From contig NZ_CP050699.1 of assembly GCF_005116675.2 (NCBI RefSeq), positions 5,017,001 to 5,081,000 on the forward strand: 64,000 nucleotides of DNA. Reading direction: 5' to 3'. The stretch is from Desulfosediminicola ganghwensis (GTDB lineage: Bacteria; Desulfobacterota; Desulfobulbia; Desulfobulbales; Desulfocapsaceae). Both the position numbers and the translations under genes were made by a program. The notes under the pieces are model-generated. The model was not told the DNA's origin and ran no database searches. It saw only the letters and a list, made by a program, of their open reading frames with translations. Shown here piece by piece: positions 16,064 to 24,432 of the stretch (the first letter of the stretch is position 1; each line of letters begins with the position of its first letter).

Positions 16064-16097
16064 CAATGGTCTCCCGATAGAGTGAGGACCGCAGGAA

Positions 16098-16150
16098 ATT
16101 GTATAGGTATTGACCGGCAGCATGTCCCTGCCGGTCAATACCTATACAAT
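16098..16150. repeat. Perfect 22-bp inverted repeat between two genes
   Basis: Arms at 16098-16119 and 16129-16150 are exact inverses around a 9-base loop. The repeat starts on the base after the TAG stop of the DHH gene and ends 34 bp before the GlgC-like start. There is no T run on either side, so it is not a standard terminator; it may protect the transcript 3' end or control the downstream gene. Confidence 0.85.
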
Positions 16151-17170
16151 CTATATATGACGCGTAATATATCTTTTCAAACTCGCAGAGGTAAACTCCT
16201 TGTCACCGAGATCGAGGTTCTTCAGCGGCACCTCTGCCCGGGCGGCCTCTTTGTGGCCACCTGCTGAACCAACTTCACCGAAAACCTTGCTGGCAAGTTT
16301 TCCCGCGGATTTTCGATAGCCGTCGCAACGGAAGATAACCACCAGCTTCTCGCCATGATAGCCTGAAACAAAAACCCAGTCGATCTCTCCAACGTGGTTG
16401 AGGAAATCGGCGATAATCACCAGCACATCAGGGCTGCGAACCTTACCGACATGCGAATAGTAACGTCGCTTGGAGTATTTCAAAGACTGAAGAGCTATAT
16501 TGAAATATTTCAGTTCTGACTTGCGCAGGTCGGTAAGCTCGAATTTTCGTACCAGGTTACGGTTAGCTATATCAAAAAGATATCGAAATGCATTGCCGTC
16601 CGCAAGCAGTGATTTCTTCTCAAAATTCTGGGTATCAACCTTTATTGCGTAAAACAAGGCAGTTGCTAGAGCAACCGATGGTTTCATACCGGCGGCACGG
16701 AGATATTCGACCATCATGGTAGCTGTTGCACCATACTCCGGACGAATGTCTATAATTGGCGCATCCCACTCACCACTTACCGGATGATGATCGATGATTA
16801 CATCAATCTGCATCTTCTCAAAACACGGCAGGTGACTTGGCTGAGAGTCGACCATTACAGTTTTATTGAAGTCTCCAATTTTGACATTGCCAAGGCGCTC
16901 AAGCGGAATTTTCAACCGCTCCACCATGGAGACATTATTCATACGCCGGATCTCATTGGGATGGGCGATCACGACGTTTTTCACCCGATACCTAAGCAAT
17001 CTTTTTATGGCCATGCCACTGGCCAGTGCATCGGGATCTGCATTTATGATAACCAGAACAGAATCATCTTTATCAAAAATGGCCCAGAATGCATCCAGTT
17101 TATCTTTTGCTGTGCCCCAACTGGCGAACCTGTCGGTACAGCCATTCCTCTTCTTGTGGTTTTTAGCCAT
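16151..17170 (-). CDS. DHH-family phosphoesterase, NrnA-like
   Basis: This 339-residue protein of the DHH/DHHA1 superfamily includes oligoribonuclease/pAp phosphatases (NrnA) that finish RNA degradation and recycle 3'-phosphoadenosine phosphate. Metal-binding motifs are NADPDALAS at about 43-51, MVDSQP at about 106, and DHHP at about 128. The substrate-binding GSAGGHKEAARAE lies at about 300 in the DHHA1 domain. A basic, Cys-containing leader of some 25 residues precedes the fold. The exact substrate cannot be set from sequence; cyclic-di-AMP or nanoRNA hydrolysis are also seen in the family. There is no strong ribosome site. It probably heads a transcript with the two GlgC-type genes. Confidence 0.78.
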   Translation of the reverse strand: MAKNHKKRNGCTDRFASWGTAKDKLDAFWAIFDKDDSVLVIINADPDALASGMAIKRLLRYRVKNVVIAHPNEIRRMNNVSMVERLKIPLERLGNVKIGDFNKTVMVDSQPSHLPCFEKMQIDVIIDHHPVSGEWDAPIIDIRPEYGATATMMVEYLRAAGMKPSVALATALFYAIKVDTQNFEKKSLLADGNAFRYLFDIANRNLVRKFELTDLRKSELKYFNIALQSLKYSKRRYYSHVGKVRSPDVLVIIADFLNHVGEIDWVFVSGYHGEKLVVIFRCDGYRKSAGKLASKVFGEVGSAGGHKEAARAEVPLKNLDLGDKEFTSASLKRYITRHI

Positions 17171-17730
17171 TTACACGGTAACAGTGGTCTTTAAGTTGTT
17201 AGTATGGGATCACACGTCAAATACGCGTCTGCAATTTGCTGGTAGCTCAAATTACACTTTCAACTCTTAACAGAGTTGTCCCTGATCTTTTTTCCTGTAT
17301 GTGCCGTTCAAAAAAACGCAAAAAGGCACCACGCTCACACAGGAATACACAACCCGTATGCCAGCCACCTCCAGTAAAATTCAGCCCTCCAGCCAATCCG
17401 AAAGCTTCTCGCTGAGAGCAGTAAAATATTGGCAATTAAATAATAATTTCAGTCACTTTCAGAGAAACCAATATCACGTAAACTCCTCAATATATCACAA
17501 CAATTGAAAAAAAATCAAGTCTACGGAACCATAACCCGTACTCCGGAGTCTGATTAAAGGAGCTTGTGGAATGTACCAACCGCTCTCCGAATGCTCTCTT
17601 AAGTAACCGTAACCTTTCACAACTTGACCTGCAATGGCAATGATGGTAAGGGATTACAAGTTATCATAACTGCCCGCACAGTGTATATGTCCGCTCTCCC
17701 TATAACTTTTTCCATGATACGATATTGGCA
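17171..17730. other. 560-bp intergenic region before crcB
   Basis: It separates divergent genes (DHH phosphoesterase to the left, crcB to the right), so it must hold promoters for both. I see no RNA gene, no repeat and no sequence matching the fluoride riboswitch core. The short open frames in it are not convincing. Confidence 0.5.
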
Positions 17731-18108
17731 ATGAAAAACATACTCGCAATTGCTCTCGGCGGCTCAATAGGTTCAATTGGGCGGTACTTTATTGCTTTAG
17801 CGGCTGCCCGAGTTGGTGGTAACTTCCCCTTAGGAACCTTCGTGGCCAACGTATGCGGTTGCCTGTTCATAGGTTTTTTCTGGAGCTGGTTTGACAGAGT
17901 TGAGATCAGTCACGAATTCCGACTGTTTCTCTTTACCGGTTTTCTCGGCGGATTCACTACCTTTTCAACCTATGCTCGTGAGAGTGTTCAATTCTTCCGT
18001 GCAGGTGAATCAGCACATGCCATAGCCTATCTTATCGCCAGCAATATCGTCGGACTGGCCTTCGTATTTGCCGGATTCCTGTTGGCTGAAAAATACATCC
18101 GACTCTAA
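17731..18108 (+). CDS. crcB: Fluoride ion channel CrcB/Fluc
   Basis: This 125-residue inner-membrane protein has four hydrophobic helices. It works as an inverted dimer to expel fluoride. The family signatures GGSIGSIGRYF near the start, PLGTFVANVCGCLFIG and the GFLGGFTTFSTYARE motif that lines the pore and the central sodium site are intact. The start is taken at ATG 17731; a TTG two codons earlier is open. It stands alone on the plus strand, and no fluoride riboswitch was found upstream. Confidence 0.93.
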   Translation: MKNILAIALGGSIGSIGRYFIALAAARVGGNFPLGTFVANVCGCLFIGFFWSWFDRVEISHEFRLFLFTGFLGGFTTFSTYARESVQFFRAGESAHAIAYLIASNIVGLAFVFAGFLLAEKYIRL

Positions 18109-18450
18109 CTGCTCCGGCATCAAACAGCTCTAGCTACCATTTATCATTCGTCTCCTCAATGAGTAGCAGGTGACCCCGAAAATATTCATTCATTCAGCGA
18201 CAGTATTAGCTGGCTTGAGTTTTATTTTGGCCAATTACGGTATATAGTTGGGTAATAACAGGCAAGCTATTTGCCAGATTCGATTTTATACTTTACATAA
18301 TACGCACGAAGCTAATATATGCTCACTTTCGATGAGCTTCGTTACCCAGGCTGTGCTTGAGAATTATTCGTGTGTTACGATGGCTCATCCTCAACCAGAC
18401 AGCACAAACAGACTCAACCCGGGGCTCTCGGAATGGGCCAGTGAAATTAC
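18109..18450. other. 342-bp stretch before lptG, with one doubtful small frame
   Basis: A 68-codon open frame from TTG 18248 ends at TGA 18452-18454, overlapping the GTG of lptG (GTGA). That overlap would suit translational coupling, but the frame has no ribosome site and no recognisable protein pattern. The last bases hold a tandem 10-bp repeat, GTGAAATTAC twice at 18441-18460. Confidence 0.35.
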
Positions 18451-19539
18451 GTGAAATTACTCGACAAATACCTCCTTAAACAGTTCAGCAAATACTTCCT
18501 TACAGTTACCTCCGGCTTTGTTGCGCTCTATCTGCTCGTAGACTTTATTGAAAAGTTCGACCGATTCACCAGTGCAGGCAAATCACTTGGTCTAGCCCTT
18601 AAGTTCTTTTTGCTGAATATTCCTTTTATCATCGATCAACTTGGTCCTATTCTGATTCTTCTCTCGGGAATTATCAGCCTTGGAATTCTTAATCACACCA
18701 ACGAGCTTACAGCTCTGAAAGCCGGCGGCATCCCTCTTCGTAAAATTATTAAGCCACTTATTTTGGGCGGGCTTGGGATTACAGGCCTGCTACTCGCCTC
18801 TGCGCAGTGGCTGCTGCCCTATACCATTTCTACCACGAACGAGATCTGGCACGAACAGGTTGGCGGCAAGGTACCTCTTGGTATCTACCGCAACGGCCGC
18901 TATTATTATCGAGGTGTGGAAGGTTTCTACTCTTTCGAGTGGCCCAATTCACAGAAACTGGTTTTTCGCCACTTTTCCTATTCCCGTTGGAATTCTGAAT
19001 ATAACGTCGAGGCACTGATTACCGCCAAGTACGCCAAGTGGCATCCCCAAAAAGACAAGTGGATACTCGATGTAGTCCAGGTTCAGGAGATTAATGACAA
19101 AGGCAAATATGTGATTCAAAATATGAATCACTGGGAAGTTCACTTACCTGAAGACCCGCATGACTTCCTGGTACCTGAATATGAGTCGGCCGAACAATCA
19201 TTGACGCAGCTCTATCATGCGACAACCACCCAGGACACAGCCGATCTCACAAACCGCGCCAGGACCGATTTTTTCAGCCGTATCTCCTATATCCTGCTTG
19301 GGATGCCATTGTTGCTGCTGGGTATGCCCATGCTGCTCGCCTCCTACCAGAAATGGGGCCGTGATCTCTCAGTGGCGATCCCTGCCAGTTGCGGTATGGC
19401 CTTTTTTGTCTGGGGCATCTGGGGCGCGCTGCAGTCCCTGGCCGGTGCAGGCTATATCCCACCAATCTTTGCCGCTTCGACCATCCATCTGATATTTGTC
19501 AGTATAGGAATTTTCCTGCTCTACCGGCAAAATCAGTAA
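18451..19539 (+). CDS. lptG: LPS export permease, LptG-like
   Basis: This 362-residue LptF/LptG-family inner-membrane protein is the membrane half of the LptB2FG transporter that extracts lipopolysaccharide and feeds it to LptC. Three helices come first (starting KLLDKYLLKQFSKYFL, then about 45-75 and 100-120), then a periplasmic beta-jellyroll at about 125-265, then three helices to the end. The coupling-helix region ELTALKAGGI is present. The start is GTG 18451, in a tandem repeat of GTGAAATTAC. LptF normally lies next to LptG; it is not here, so it must be elsewhere or this copy serves both roles. Assignment to LptG rather than LptF is by overall resemblance. Confidence 0.8.
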   Translation: MKLLDKYLLKQFSKYFLTVTSGFVALYLLVDFIEKFDRFTSAGKSLGLALKFFLLNIPFIIDQLGPILILLSGIISLGILNHTNELTALKAGGIPLRKIIKPLILGGLGITGLLLASAQWLLPYTISTTNEIWHEQVGGKVPLGIYRNGRYYYRGVEGFYSFEWPNSQKLVFRHFSYSRWNSEYNVEALITAKYAKWHPQKDKWILDVVQVQEINDKGKYVIQNMNHWEVHLPEDPHDFLVPEYESAEQSLTQLYHATTTQDTADLTNRARTDFFSRISYILLGMPLLLLGMPMLLASYQKWGRDLSVAIPASCGMAFFVWGIWGALQSLAGAGYIPPIFAASTIHLIFVSIGIFLLYRQNQ

Positions 19540-19577
19540 GCCGTATGTCAGTCTGAGCATTTTTTCAGGTATTTTTC

Positions 19578-20423
19578 ATGTATTCTGTTCGCAACACCAT
19601 TTGCAATAGAGTGTACTCAACAGCTATTGCCAGAGACCACGGGAACGTGCAGCGCAGTGTCGACAGGCTGCTTGCCGAAACCGATCTGGCTGACAGGCTA
19701 AAGGCTGTTACCACAGTTCTTATTAAACCCAACCTGGTCGAGGCACTCGAGCCACCTATCACTACGCCGGTTGCACTGATTGAAGCTCTGGTGTGTCATC
19801 TGAGAGCCATTTCACCTCACCTCGAAATTATGGTTGGTGAAGGTACCGGCTCTACTGATTACGACACGTACCATTGTTTCGAGACCCTCGGCTACACCGG
19901 GATGGCCGCCAAGCAAGGGATAGAGCTTGTTGACCTCAACCCTCTCCCTTCAACCAGACTCGCCGATAAGCGCTGCCGTCGGTGGCCTGAAATGTACCTG
20001 CCCAAACTGCTTGATGATATCTTTCTGTTATCTGTTCCGGTGCTCAAGGCTCACTCTCTTGCCGGGGTCACCCTGACCATGAAAAACATGATGGGATGCG
20101 CTCCACCTGAGCATTATCAGCAAGGCGGACATTGGGGAAAGTCATCATTCCATGAACGCATGCAGGAATCCGTTTTTGACCTTAACTGCTACCGCACACC
20201 GGACTTCACCCTCATGGACGCAACTGTCGGCATGAGCCAGGCCCATCTCTGGGGCCCCCATTGCGACCCACCTGTTGGCAGAATTGTCGCATCTGCTGAT
20301 CCTGTTTCTATTGATATGTATGGTTGTCAACTGCTGGGGAAAGACTGGCGACAAATCGATCATATCGCCATGGCGCATGTATTACGGGACAGCCAGGAAG
20401 AGTATGAATTAGTGGAAGTATAA
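19578..20423 (+). CDS. DUF362 domain protein
   Basis: This is a 281-residue protein of the DUF362 family, whose members are common in anaerobes and often fused to ferredoxin domains; the biochemical role is not established. Family patterns seen here are TTVLIKPNLVEAL near 50, EIMVGEGTGS near 88, LSVPVLKAHSLAGVTLTMKNMMGC near 155 and the late ADPVSIDMYGCQLLG. No iron-sulfur cysteine cluster is attached. It follows lptG by 38 bp on the same strand and may share its transcript, which the strong hairpin at 20435-20490 would end. There are no membrane segments. Confidence 0.82.
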   Translation: MYSVRNTICNRVYSTAIARDHGNVQRSVDRLLAETDLADRLKAVTTVLIKPNLVEALEPPITTPVALIEALVCHLRAISPHLEIMVGEGTGSTDYDTYHCFETLGYTGMAAKQGIELVDLNPLPSTRLADKRCRRWPEMYLPKLLDDIFLLSVPVLKAHSLAGVTLTMKNMMGCAPPEHYQQGGHWGKSSFHERMQESVFDLNCYRTPDFTLMDATVGMSQAHLWGPHCDPPVGRIVASADPVSIDMYGCQLLGKDWRQIDHIAMAHVLRDSQEEYELVEV

Positions 20424-20434
20424 AATACGATTGC

Positions 20435-20490
20435 ACTATAAACAAAAAGGCCTCTGGAACGTTAGTTCCAGAGGCCTTTTTGTTTATAGT
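20435..20490. terminator. Strong bidirectional terminator
   Basis: Perfect 26-bp arms (20435-20460 and 20465-20490) flank a 4-base loop. A GGCCTCTGGAAC stem is bordered by A5 and T5 tracts, so it can end the lptG/DUF362 transcript and any leftward transcript that reads past the FKBP gene. Confidence 0.9.
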
Positions 20491-20506
20491 AACTACTGCC
20501 CTGAAT

Positions 20507-20613
20507 ACTCATCAGCCAGGTAGCGTCAGATTCGAAGTTTTTGACAGTTAACTATAGATTGCGATGTGAACTGTCAAAACACTGAAGAACATGGCATTAC
20601 ATGGCTGATGAGT
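20507..20613. repeat. Nested inverted repeats between two convergent genes
   Basis: Outer arms ACTCATCAGCCA (20507-20518) and its inverse (20602-20613) enclose inner arms TTTTGACAGTT (20539-20549) and its inverse (20569-20579). Both pairs are exact. The structure sits between the terminator at 20435 and the stop of the FKBP gene, with no T tract, and could be a small RNA, a miniature element remnant or a 3' processing signal. Confidence 0.7.
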
Positions 20614-20621
20614 GAAACAAG

Positions 20622-21377
20622 TTAGCTGGCAGGCAACTGCTCCGGCACCGCCTCAACGGGAACTTCCTCGACCATAGGCTCGATAGAAAGCAACTCAACC
20701 TCAAATACCAGCACGGAGTTTGGCTCGATTCTTGGCATCACACCCTGCTCACCATAGGCAAGCTCGGAAGGAATAACAAGGCGCACCTTGGAGCCAACCG
20801 GGATCAGCTGCATCGCCTCTTTCCAACCAGGAATTACCTGGTTTACAGCAAACACGATTGGTTCACCGTGGGCAATGGAGCTATCAAACTCGGTACCATC
20901 AATGAGACTGCCCACGTAATCTACCTTGACCTGGTCGGCAAGCTTGGGCATAGGTCCATCACCTTTGGTGATAAACTGGTACTGGAGGCCGGAATCAGTT
21001 ACGACCACACCATCGTTCTTTTTATTCTCCTCGAGATAGGCTTGACCACTCTCCAGGTTTTTCTGTTTCATTGCCTCGAGTTCAGCCATTTGCTTGGCCT
21101 GCAGCCTGGCACCGAACTCTTTTTGAACTGTAACAATTTCTTCGGGATTCATGGCAAGTTCGGCATCGGAAAAACCGTCAGTGATACCGCGAACCAGACT
21201 TTCAAAGTCGATATCATCCCCGAGATTATTAAAATAGCGACCTACATCACTACCCATGGCATAGCTTAATTTTTGAGAAAAAGTCTCGAGTTTCGGCTTT
21301 TCTGCTGCCTCCTGGGCAAACAGCATCACCGGAACTGATACGACACAGGCGGCAAAAAGCGCGATTATTCGTTTCAT
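20622..21377 (-). CDS. Exported FKBP-type peptidyl-prolyl isomerase
   Basis: This 251-residue folding helper is for proteins of the periplasm or outer membrane. A signal peptide (about 1-21) is followed by the helical dimerisation domain of Mip/FkpA proteins (about 32-120, LSYAMGSDVGRYF, then a long charged helix). The FKBP domain at about 125-232 includes VKVDYVGSLIDGTEFDSS, the active-site WKEAMQLIPVGSK and ELAYGEQG. The C-terminal tail is acidic and Pro-rich (EVPVEAVPEQLP), which is unusual for FkpA. AAAGGAG lies 6 bases before the ATG. It is monocistronic by position. Confidence 0.92.
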   Translation of the reverse strand: MKRIIALFAACVVSVPVMLFAQEAAEKPKLETFSQKLSYAMGSDVGRYFNNLGDDIDFESLVRGITDGFSDAELAMNPEEIVTVQKEFGARLQAKQMAELEAMKQKNLESGQAYLEENKKNDGVVVTDSGLQYQFITKGDGPMPKLADQVKVDYVGSLIDGTEFDSSIAHGEPIVFAVNQVIPGWKEAMQLIPVGSKVRLVIPSELAYGEQGVMPRIEPNSVLVFEVELLSIEPMVEEVPVEAVPEQLPAS

Positions 21378-21747
21378 TCAATGCTCCTTTCAGTTTGTGC
21401 TCATCGCACATGGTTGATCACAAACGCTGGCTATAGAGATATCCGCCAGGGTTGTGCGTATTACTTCTCTTCTCCACCTTATGGGGTCAGGTATGCCTCT
21501 ATACTGCATTCCTGGCTAAAAAGCATCCGCTCTAAATTGGAAATTTACTCCGGCCGGAAAAGCTCGGTCATAAAAAGAGTTATCGAAAATCGTTGATTCC
21601 CTCTCCTGCTGAAAAAACTCTGCTGAAAGCATATCAGAATCTCACCTGACAAGACAAGGGTGTTCGGGTAATCCTTTCCCTCCGATTCCCTCATTCAATC
21701 ACCTTACGCACTTTCAAGAAACTGTAACCGGAACAGAGCGTTTAGCT
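21378..21747. other. 370-bp intergenic stretch
   Basis: It holds the promoter region of the FKBP gene on its left side. I see no gene, RNA or repeat; a 71-codon plus-strand frame starting at 21381 is not protein-like. Confidence 0.45.
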
Positions 21748-22197
21748 TTATATTATAATCACGGTTATACCCTGATTCCTGCGGTTAAGGTTCTTGTTCA
21801 ACCTCAGTTGCGGGTAACGGTTGAGCAGGTCTTTTACCACTCCGTTATTTTTATGAAAATCCTCTCCGGAAACATAACTGCTGAGCTGACCGTGGCTACA
21901 CATATAATCGAGAGTTTTGCGACATTCCCGGCGAATGGCCCCGCCCTTGCCGGAAGAGCCGTAACCATGGATGACCGTCAGCGCCTGTATTTCACCATTT
22001 CTCGCCTCTCGTATGGCCACCTGCAACTGACGTAGAGCACTCTCCACGAAGGGCATTCCCTGCTCTAAATTAATTGTACGATGAAGAAATGTTTTGGCTT
22101 TGCTGCGAGGTTCGGAACCTGCCTGCTTTGACCCGCAGAATGGGCAGAAGCTTTTATCATTATCAATCTCGTTTCCGCAAATCAGACAAATATCCAT
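21748..22197 (-). CDS. Zinc-ribbon plus Smr domain protein
   Basis: This is a 149-residue protein. Residues 4-22 form a zinc ribbon (CLICGNEI...CPFCGS). From about residue 40 a stand-alone Smr domain follows, with a HRTINLEQG start, the loop TVIHGYGSSGKGGAIRRECR near 94-113 and LSSYVSGEDFHKNNGVVKD near its end. Smr domains bind branched or structured nucleic acid and some cleave RNA at stalled ribosomes; this loop reads HGYGSSGKG where the classical form is HGxGxGxL. It ends 10 bp after the rel-type gene start region on the same strand and may be its last cotranscribed gene. The substrate is unknown. Confidence 0.75.
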   Translation of the reverse strand: MDICLICGNEIDNDKSFCPFCGSKQAGSEPRSKAKTFLHRTINLEQGMPFVESALRQLQVAIREARNGEIQALTVIHGYGSSGKGGAIRRECRKTLDYMCSHGQLSSYVSGEDFHKNNGVVKDLLNRYPQLRLNKNLNRRNQGITVIII

Positions 22198-22207
22198 ACC
22201 ACCGTTA

Positions 22208-24391
22208 CTATATACGCCTCGCGGATATTACGTGTTCCATCTGCCTGATATGCTGCATAATAGTCTTAAGATGCTCGAGATCTTTTACTTCCAGAGTGAT
22301 GTGCAGATCAGCGGTTTCCTCTACGGTAGTGCGACCTGAAATATCTGCGATATTAGCGTTGTCTGCACTGATAACCGCACTGATCTCAGCAAAAATGCCA
22401 CGGCGGTTCTCCGCCTTGATATGGATGGCGACATTGTAATACTTTTCTTCCATACCGGCCCATGAGACATCAATCCAGCGAAGCGGGTCGGTGGATGTCA
22501 GATTGACGCAATCCTGCTTGTGGATCGAGACACCGCGTCCCTGGGTGATAAAACCGACGATAGGGTCGCCCGGCAAGGGGGAGCAGCAGCGACTGATTTT
22601 GGCCAGCATGCCATCTACACCTTCAATGCTCACGCCAGACTTGTCCCGATTGGCTGATACAGTGCTCTGCGGCACAGCTGCCTCGGTCAGTTCTTCCTGC
22701 GACAATTCTGCGGTTTGAGCCACATGCTCGCCTGCACTCTCGGCAGGCAACAGTGCCCGGATGAGAGACTGCAACGTTATTTGACCATTGCCGACCTTGA
22801 TCAGCATGTCGTCAAGGGAATTGCAACGCAACGCTTTGAGCAGCTGACGTATATGACCGCCCTTGATCATCCTCTTGAGGGTCATATCGTGCTTTTTCAG
22901 CTCACGCTCGCAGATCTCCCGGCCAAGCTTGAGTGCCTTCTCCTTTTCTTCACGACGCAACCATGAACGAATCCTGGCCTTTGCTCTGCTGGTCTTGACC
23001 AGATCAAGCCACCCTCTTCGCGGCGTCTGGGTAGGTGAGGTAATAATCTCGATAATATCGCCGTTCTGCAGCTTGTACTTCAGCTGTACCAACCGCCCGT
23101 TCACCTTGGCACCTACACAGTGATCGCCCACCTCAGAATGAATTGAGTACGCAAAATCAATAGGACAGCTGCCATTGGGGAACTCTTTTACCTGACCGGC
23201 AGGAGTGAGGGCATAAACATCGGGATCATAGAGCTCACCACGTACTGAATCAAGGAATTCCCGTGGATCTTCGACCTCTTGAAGAGACTTGACCAGCTTT
23301 TTCAGGTCACGAAAGAGACGTGCATCCTTATCTGTGGCCTTTTGTCCCTCTTTATACGCCCAATGTGCTGCGACACCTTCCTGGGCCACCCTGTCCATAT
23401 CCTCTGTACGGATCTGGATCTCGATGAAATGGTCTCTTGGGCCAACGACCGTGGTGTGCATGGACTGGTAGTTATTGGACTTGGGGACAGAGATGAAATC
23501 CTTGATTCTGCCTGGCACCGGAGACCACTCTGCGTGAACCACACCGAGGGTTTCGTAACAATCTTTGACCGATTCGACAATAACCCTGAAGGCAACCTTG
23601 TCGTATACCCGCTCCAGTGGAATATTCTGGGCAATAAGCTTCTTGTAGATAGAATAAATATGCTTGGGTCTGCCGATGATACGAGTTGGCTCAATATCAT
23701 TTTCGGCAAGCTTCTGGTGGAGTATGGCTATTACCTCGTCAACATACTCCTGTCTCTCTTCAAGAGAACTCTCCAGCTTTTCCGTCAGGTCTTTATAATC
23801 TTCGGGATAAAGATATTTGAATGAGTAGTCCTCAAGTTCACGCTTCAGCCAGTCAATACCAAGCCTTGAAGCAAGAGGAGCATAGAGATCCATGGTCTCC
23901 CGGGCAATTTCCAACTGGGTTTCCCGGTCAACATGGTCAAGAAGGAACAGGTCCTGCAGGCGGTCGATAAGTTTCAGCAGCAGTACACGAATATCTGCAG
24001 CTATGGCGAGCAGCATCCGGCGCACATTCTCTGCGTGGCTCACCAGCTTGCTGTTATATTGGACCTTGTTGATCTTGGTGGCACCAGCCACAATGGCCGC
24101 AACATCGGGACCGAAATCCTTTTCCAGTTCCTCGATGGTTACCCCCTCGTGCGGGACACCATGAAGCAGGCCGGCCAGAACGGTATCCAGATCCAGATGC
24201 ATTGATGCCAGGGTCGAAGAGACCTCCAGCAAATGGATCAGATAGGGTTCGCCGGAGAGATGGAGTTTCCCGCTGTGAACACGGGTGACGACCTCCCACG
24301 CCTTATCTATGGGTGAGAGGTCGACACCATGCAGGTAATTTGAAGCTAGAATTTTCAACCCTTTCGGGTTTAACATCGATGAGTAGGGCAT
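22208..24391 (-). CDS. RelA/SpoT homologue, synthetase-type with degenerate hydrolase
   Basis: This 727-residue long RSH protein controls the alarmone (p)ppGpp in the stringent response. Domain order is HD hydrolase (about 30-190), synthetase (about 235-350), TGS (about 385-450), helical and zinc/CC region (RCCSPLPGD near 610) and ACT at the end. The synthetase keeps YDKVAFRVIV, the RIKD motif that marks bifunctional enzymes, and NNYQSMHT. The hydrolase has lost key residues: LLHDTVEDT became LLHGVPHEG and KLADRLHN became KLIDRLQD. It probably makes but cannot break (p)ppGpp, so a separate hydrolase should exist. The start is uncertain, with no clear ribosome site before ATG 24391. Confidence 0.9.
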   Translation of the reverse strand: MPYSSMLNPKGLKILASNYLHGVDLSPIDKAWEVVTRVHSGKLHLSGEPYLIHLLEVSSTLASMHLDLDTVLAGLLHGVPHEGVTIEELEKDFGPDVAAIVAGATKINKVQYNSKLVSHAENVRRMLLAIAADIRVLLLKLIDRLQDLFLLDHVDRETQLEIARETMDLYAPLASRLGIDWLKRELEDYSFKYLYPEDYKDLTEKLESSLEERQEYVDEVIAILHQKLAENDIEPTRIIGRPKHIYSIYKKLIAQNIPLERVYDKVAFRVIVESVKDCYETLGVVHAEWSPVPGRIKDFISVPKSNNYQSMHTTVVGPRDHFIEIQIRTEDMDRVAQEGVAAHWAYKEGQKATDKDARLFRDLKKLVKSLQEVEDPREFLDSVRGELYDPDVYALTPAGQVKEFPNGSCPIDFAYSIHSEVGDHCVGAKVNGRLVQLKYKLQNGDIIEIITSPTQTPRRGWLDLVKTSRAKARIRSWLRREEKEKALKLGREICERELKKHDMTLKRMIKGGHIRQLLKALRCNSLDDMLIKVGNGQITLQSLIRALLPAESAGEHVAQTAELSQEELTEAAVPQSTVSANRDKSGVSIEGVDGMLAKISRCCSPLPGDPIVGFITQGRGVSIHKQDCVNLTSTDPLRWIDVSWAGMEEKYYNVAIHIKAENRRGIFAEISAVISADNANIADISGRTTVEETADLHITLEVKDLEHLKTIMQHIRQMEHVISARRI

Positions 24392-24432
24392 AGCACTGCG
24401 TAACGCAAACTCTTGGCGGATATCCGCTCAGG

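Noticed and set aside
17330-17352. Another copy of the ATTACACAGGA arm-type repeat
   Set aside because: CACACAGGAATACACAA resembles it, but it is broken, single and outside the element.
17171-17730. Fluoride riboswitch upstream of crcB
   Set aside because: I looked for the conserved GG..GATGG and CTGATGA segments and did not find them in the expected order.
18248-18454. Small gene coupled to lptG
   Set aside because: The GTGA overlap is attractive, but the TTG start has no ribosome site and the product has no protein-like pattern that I can support.
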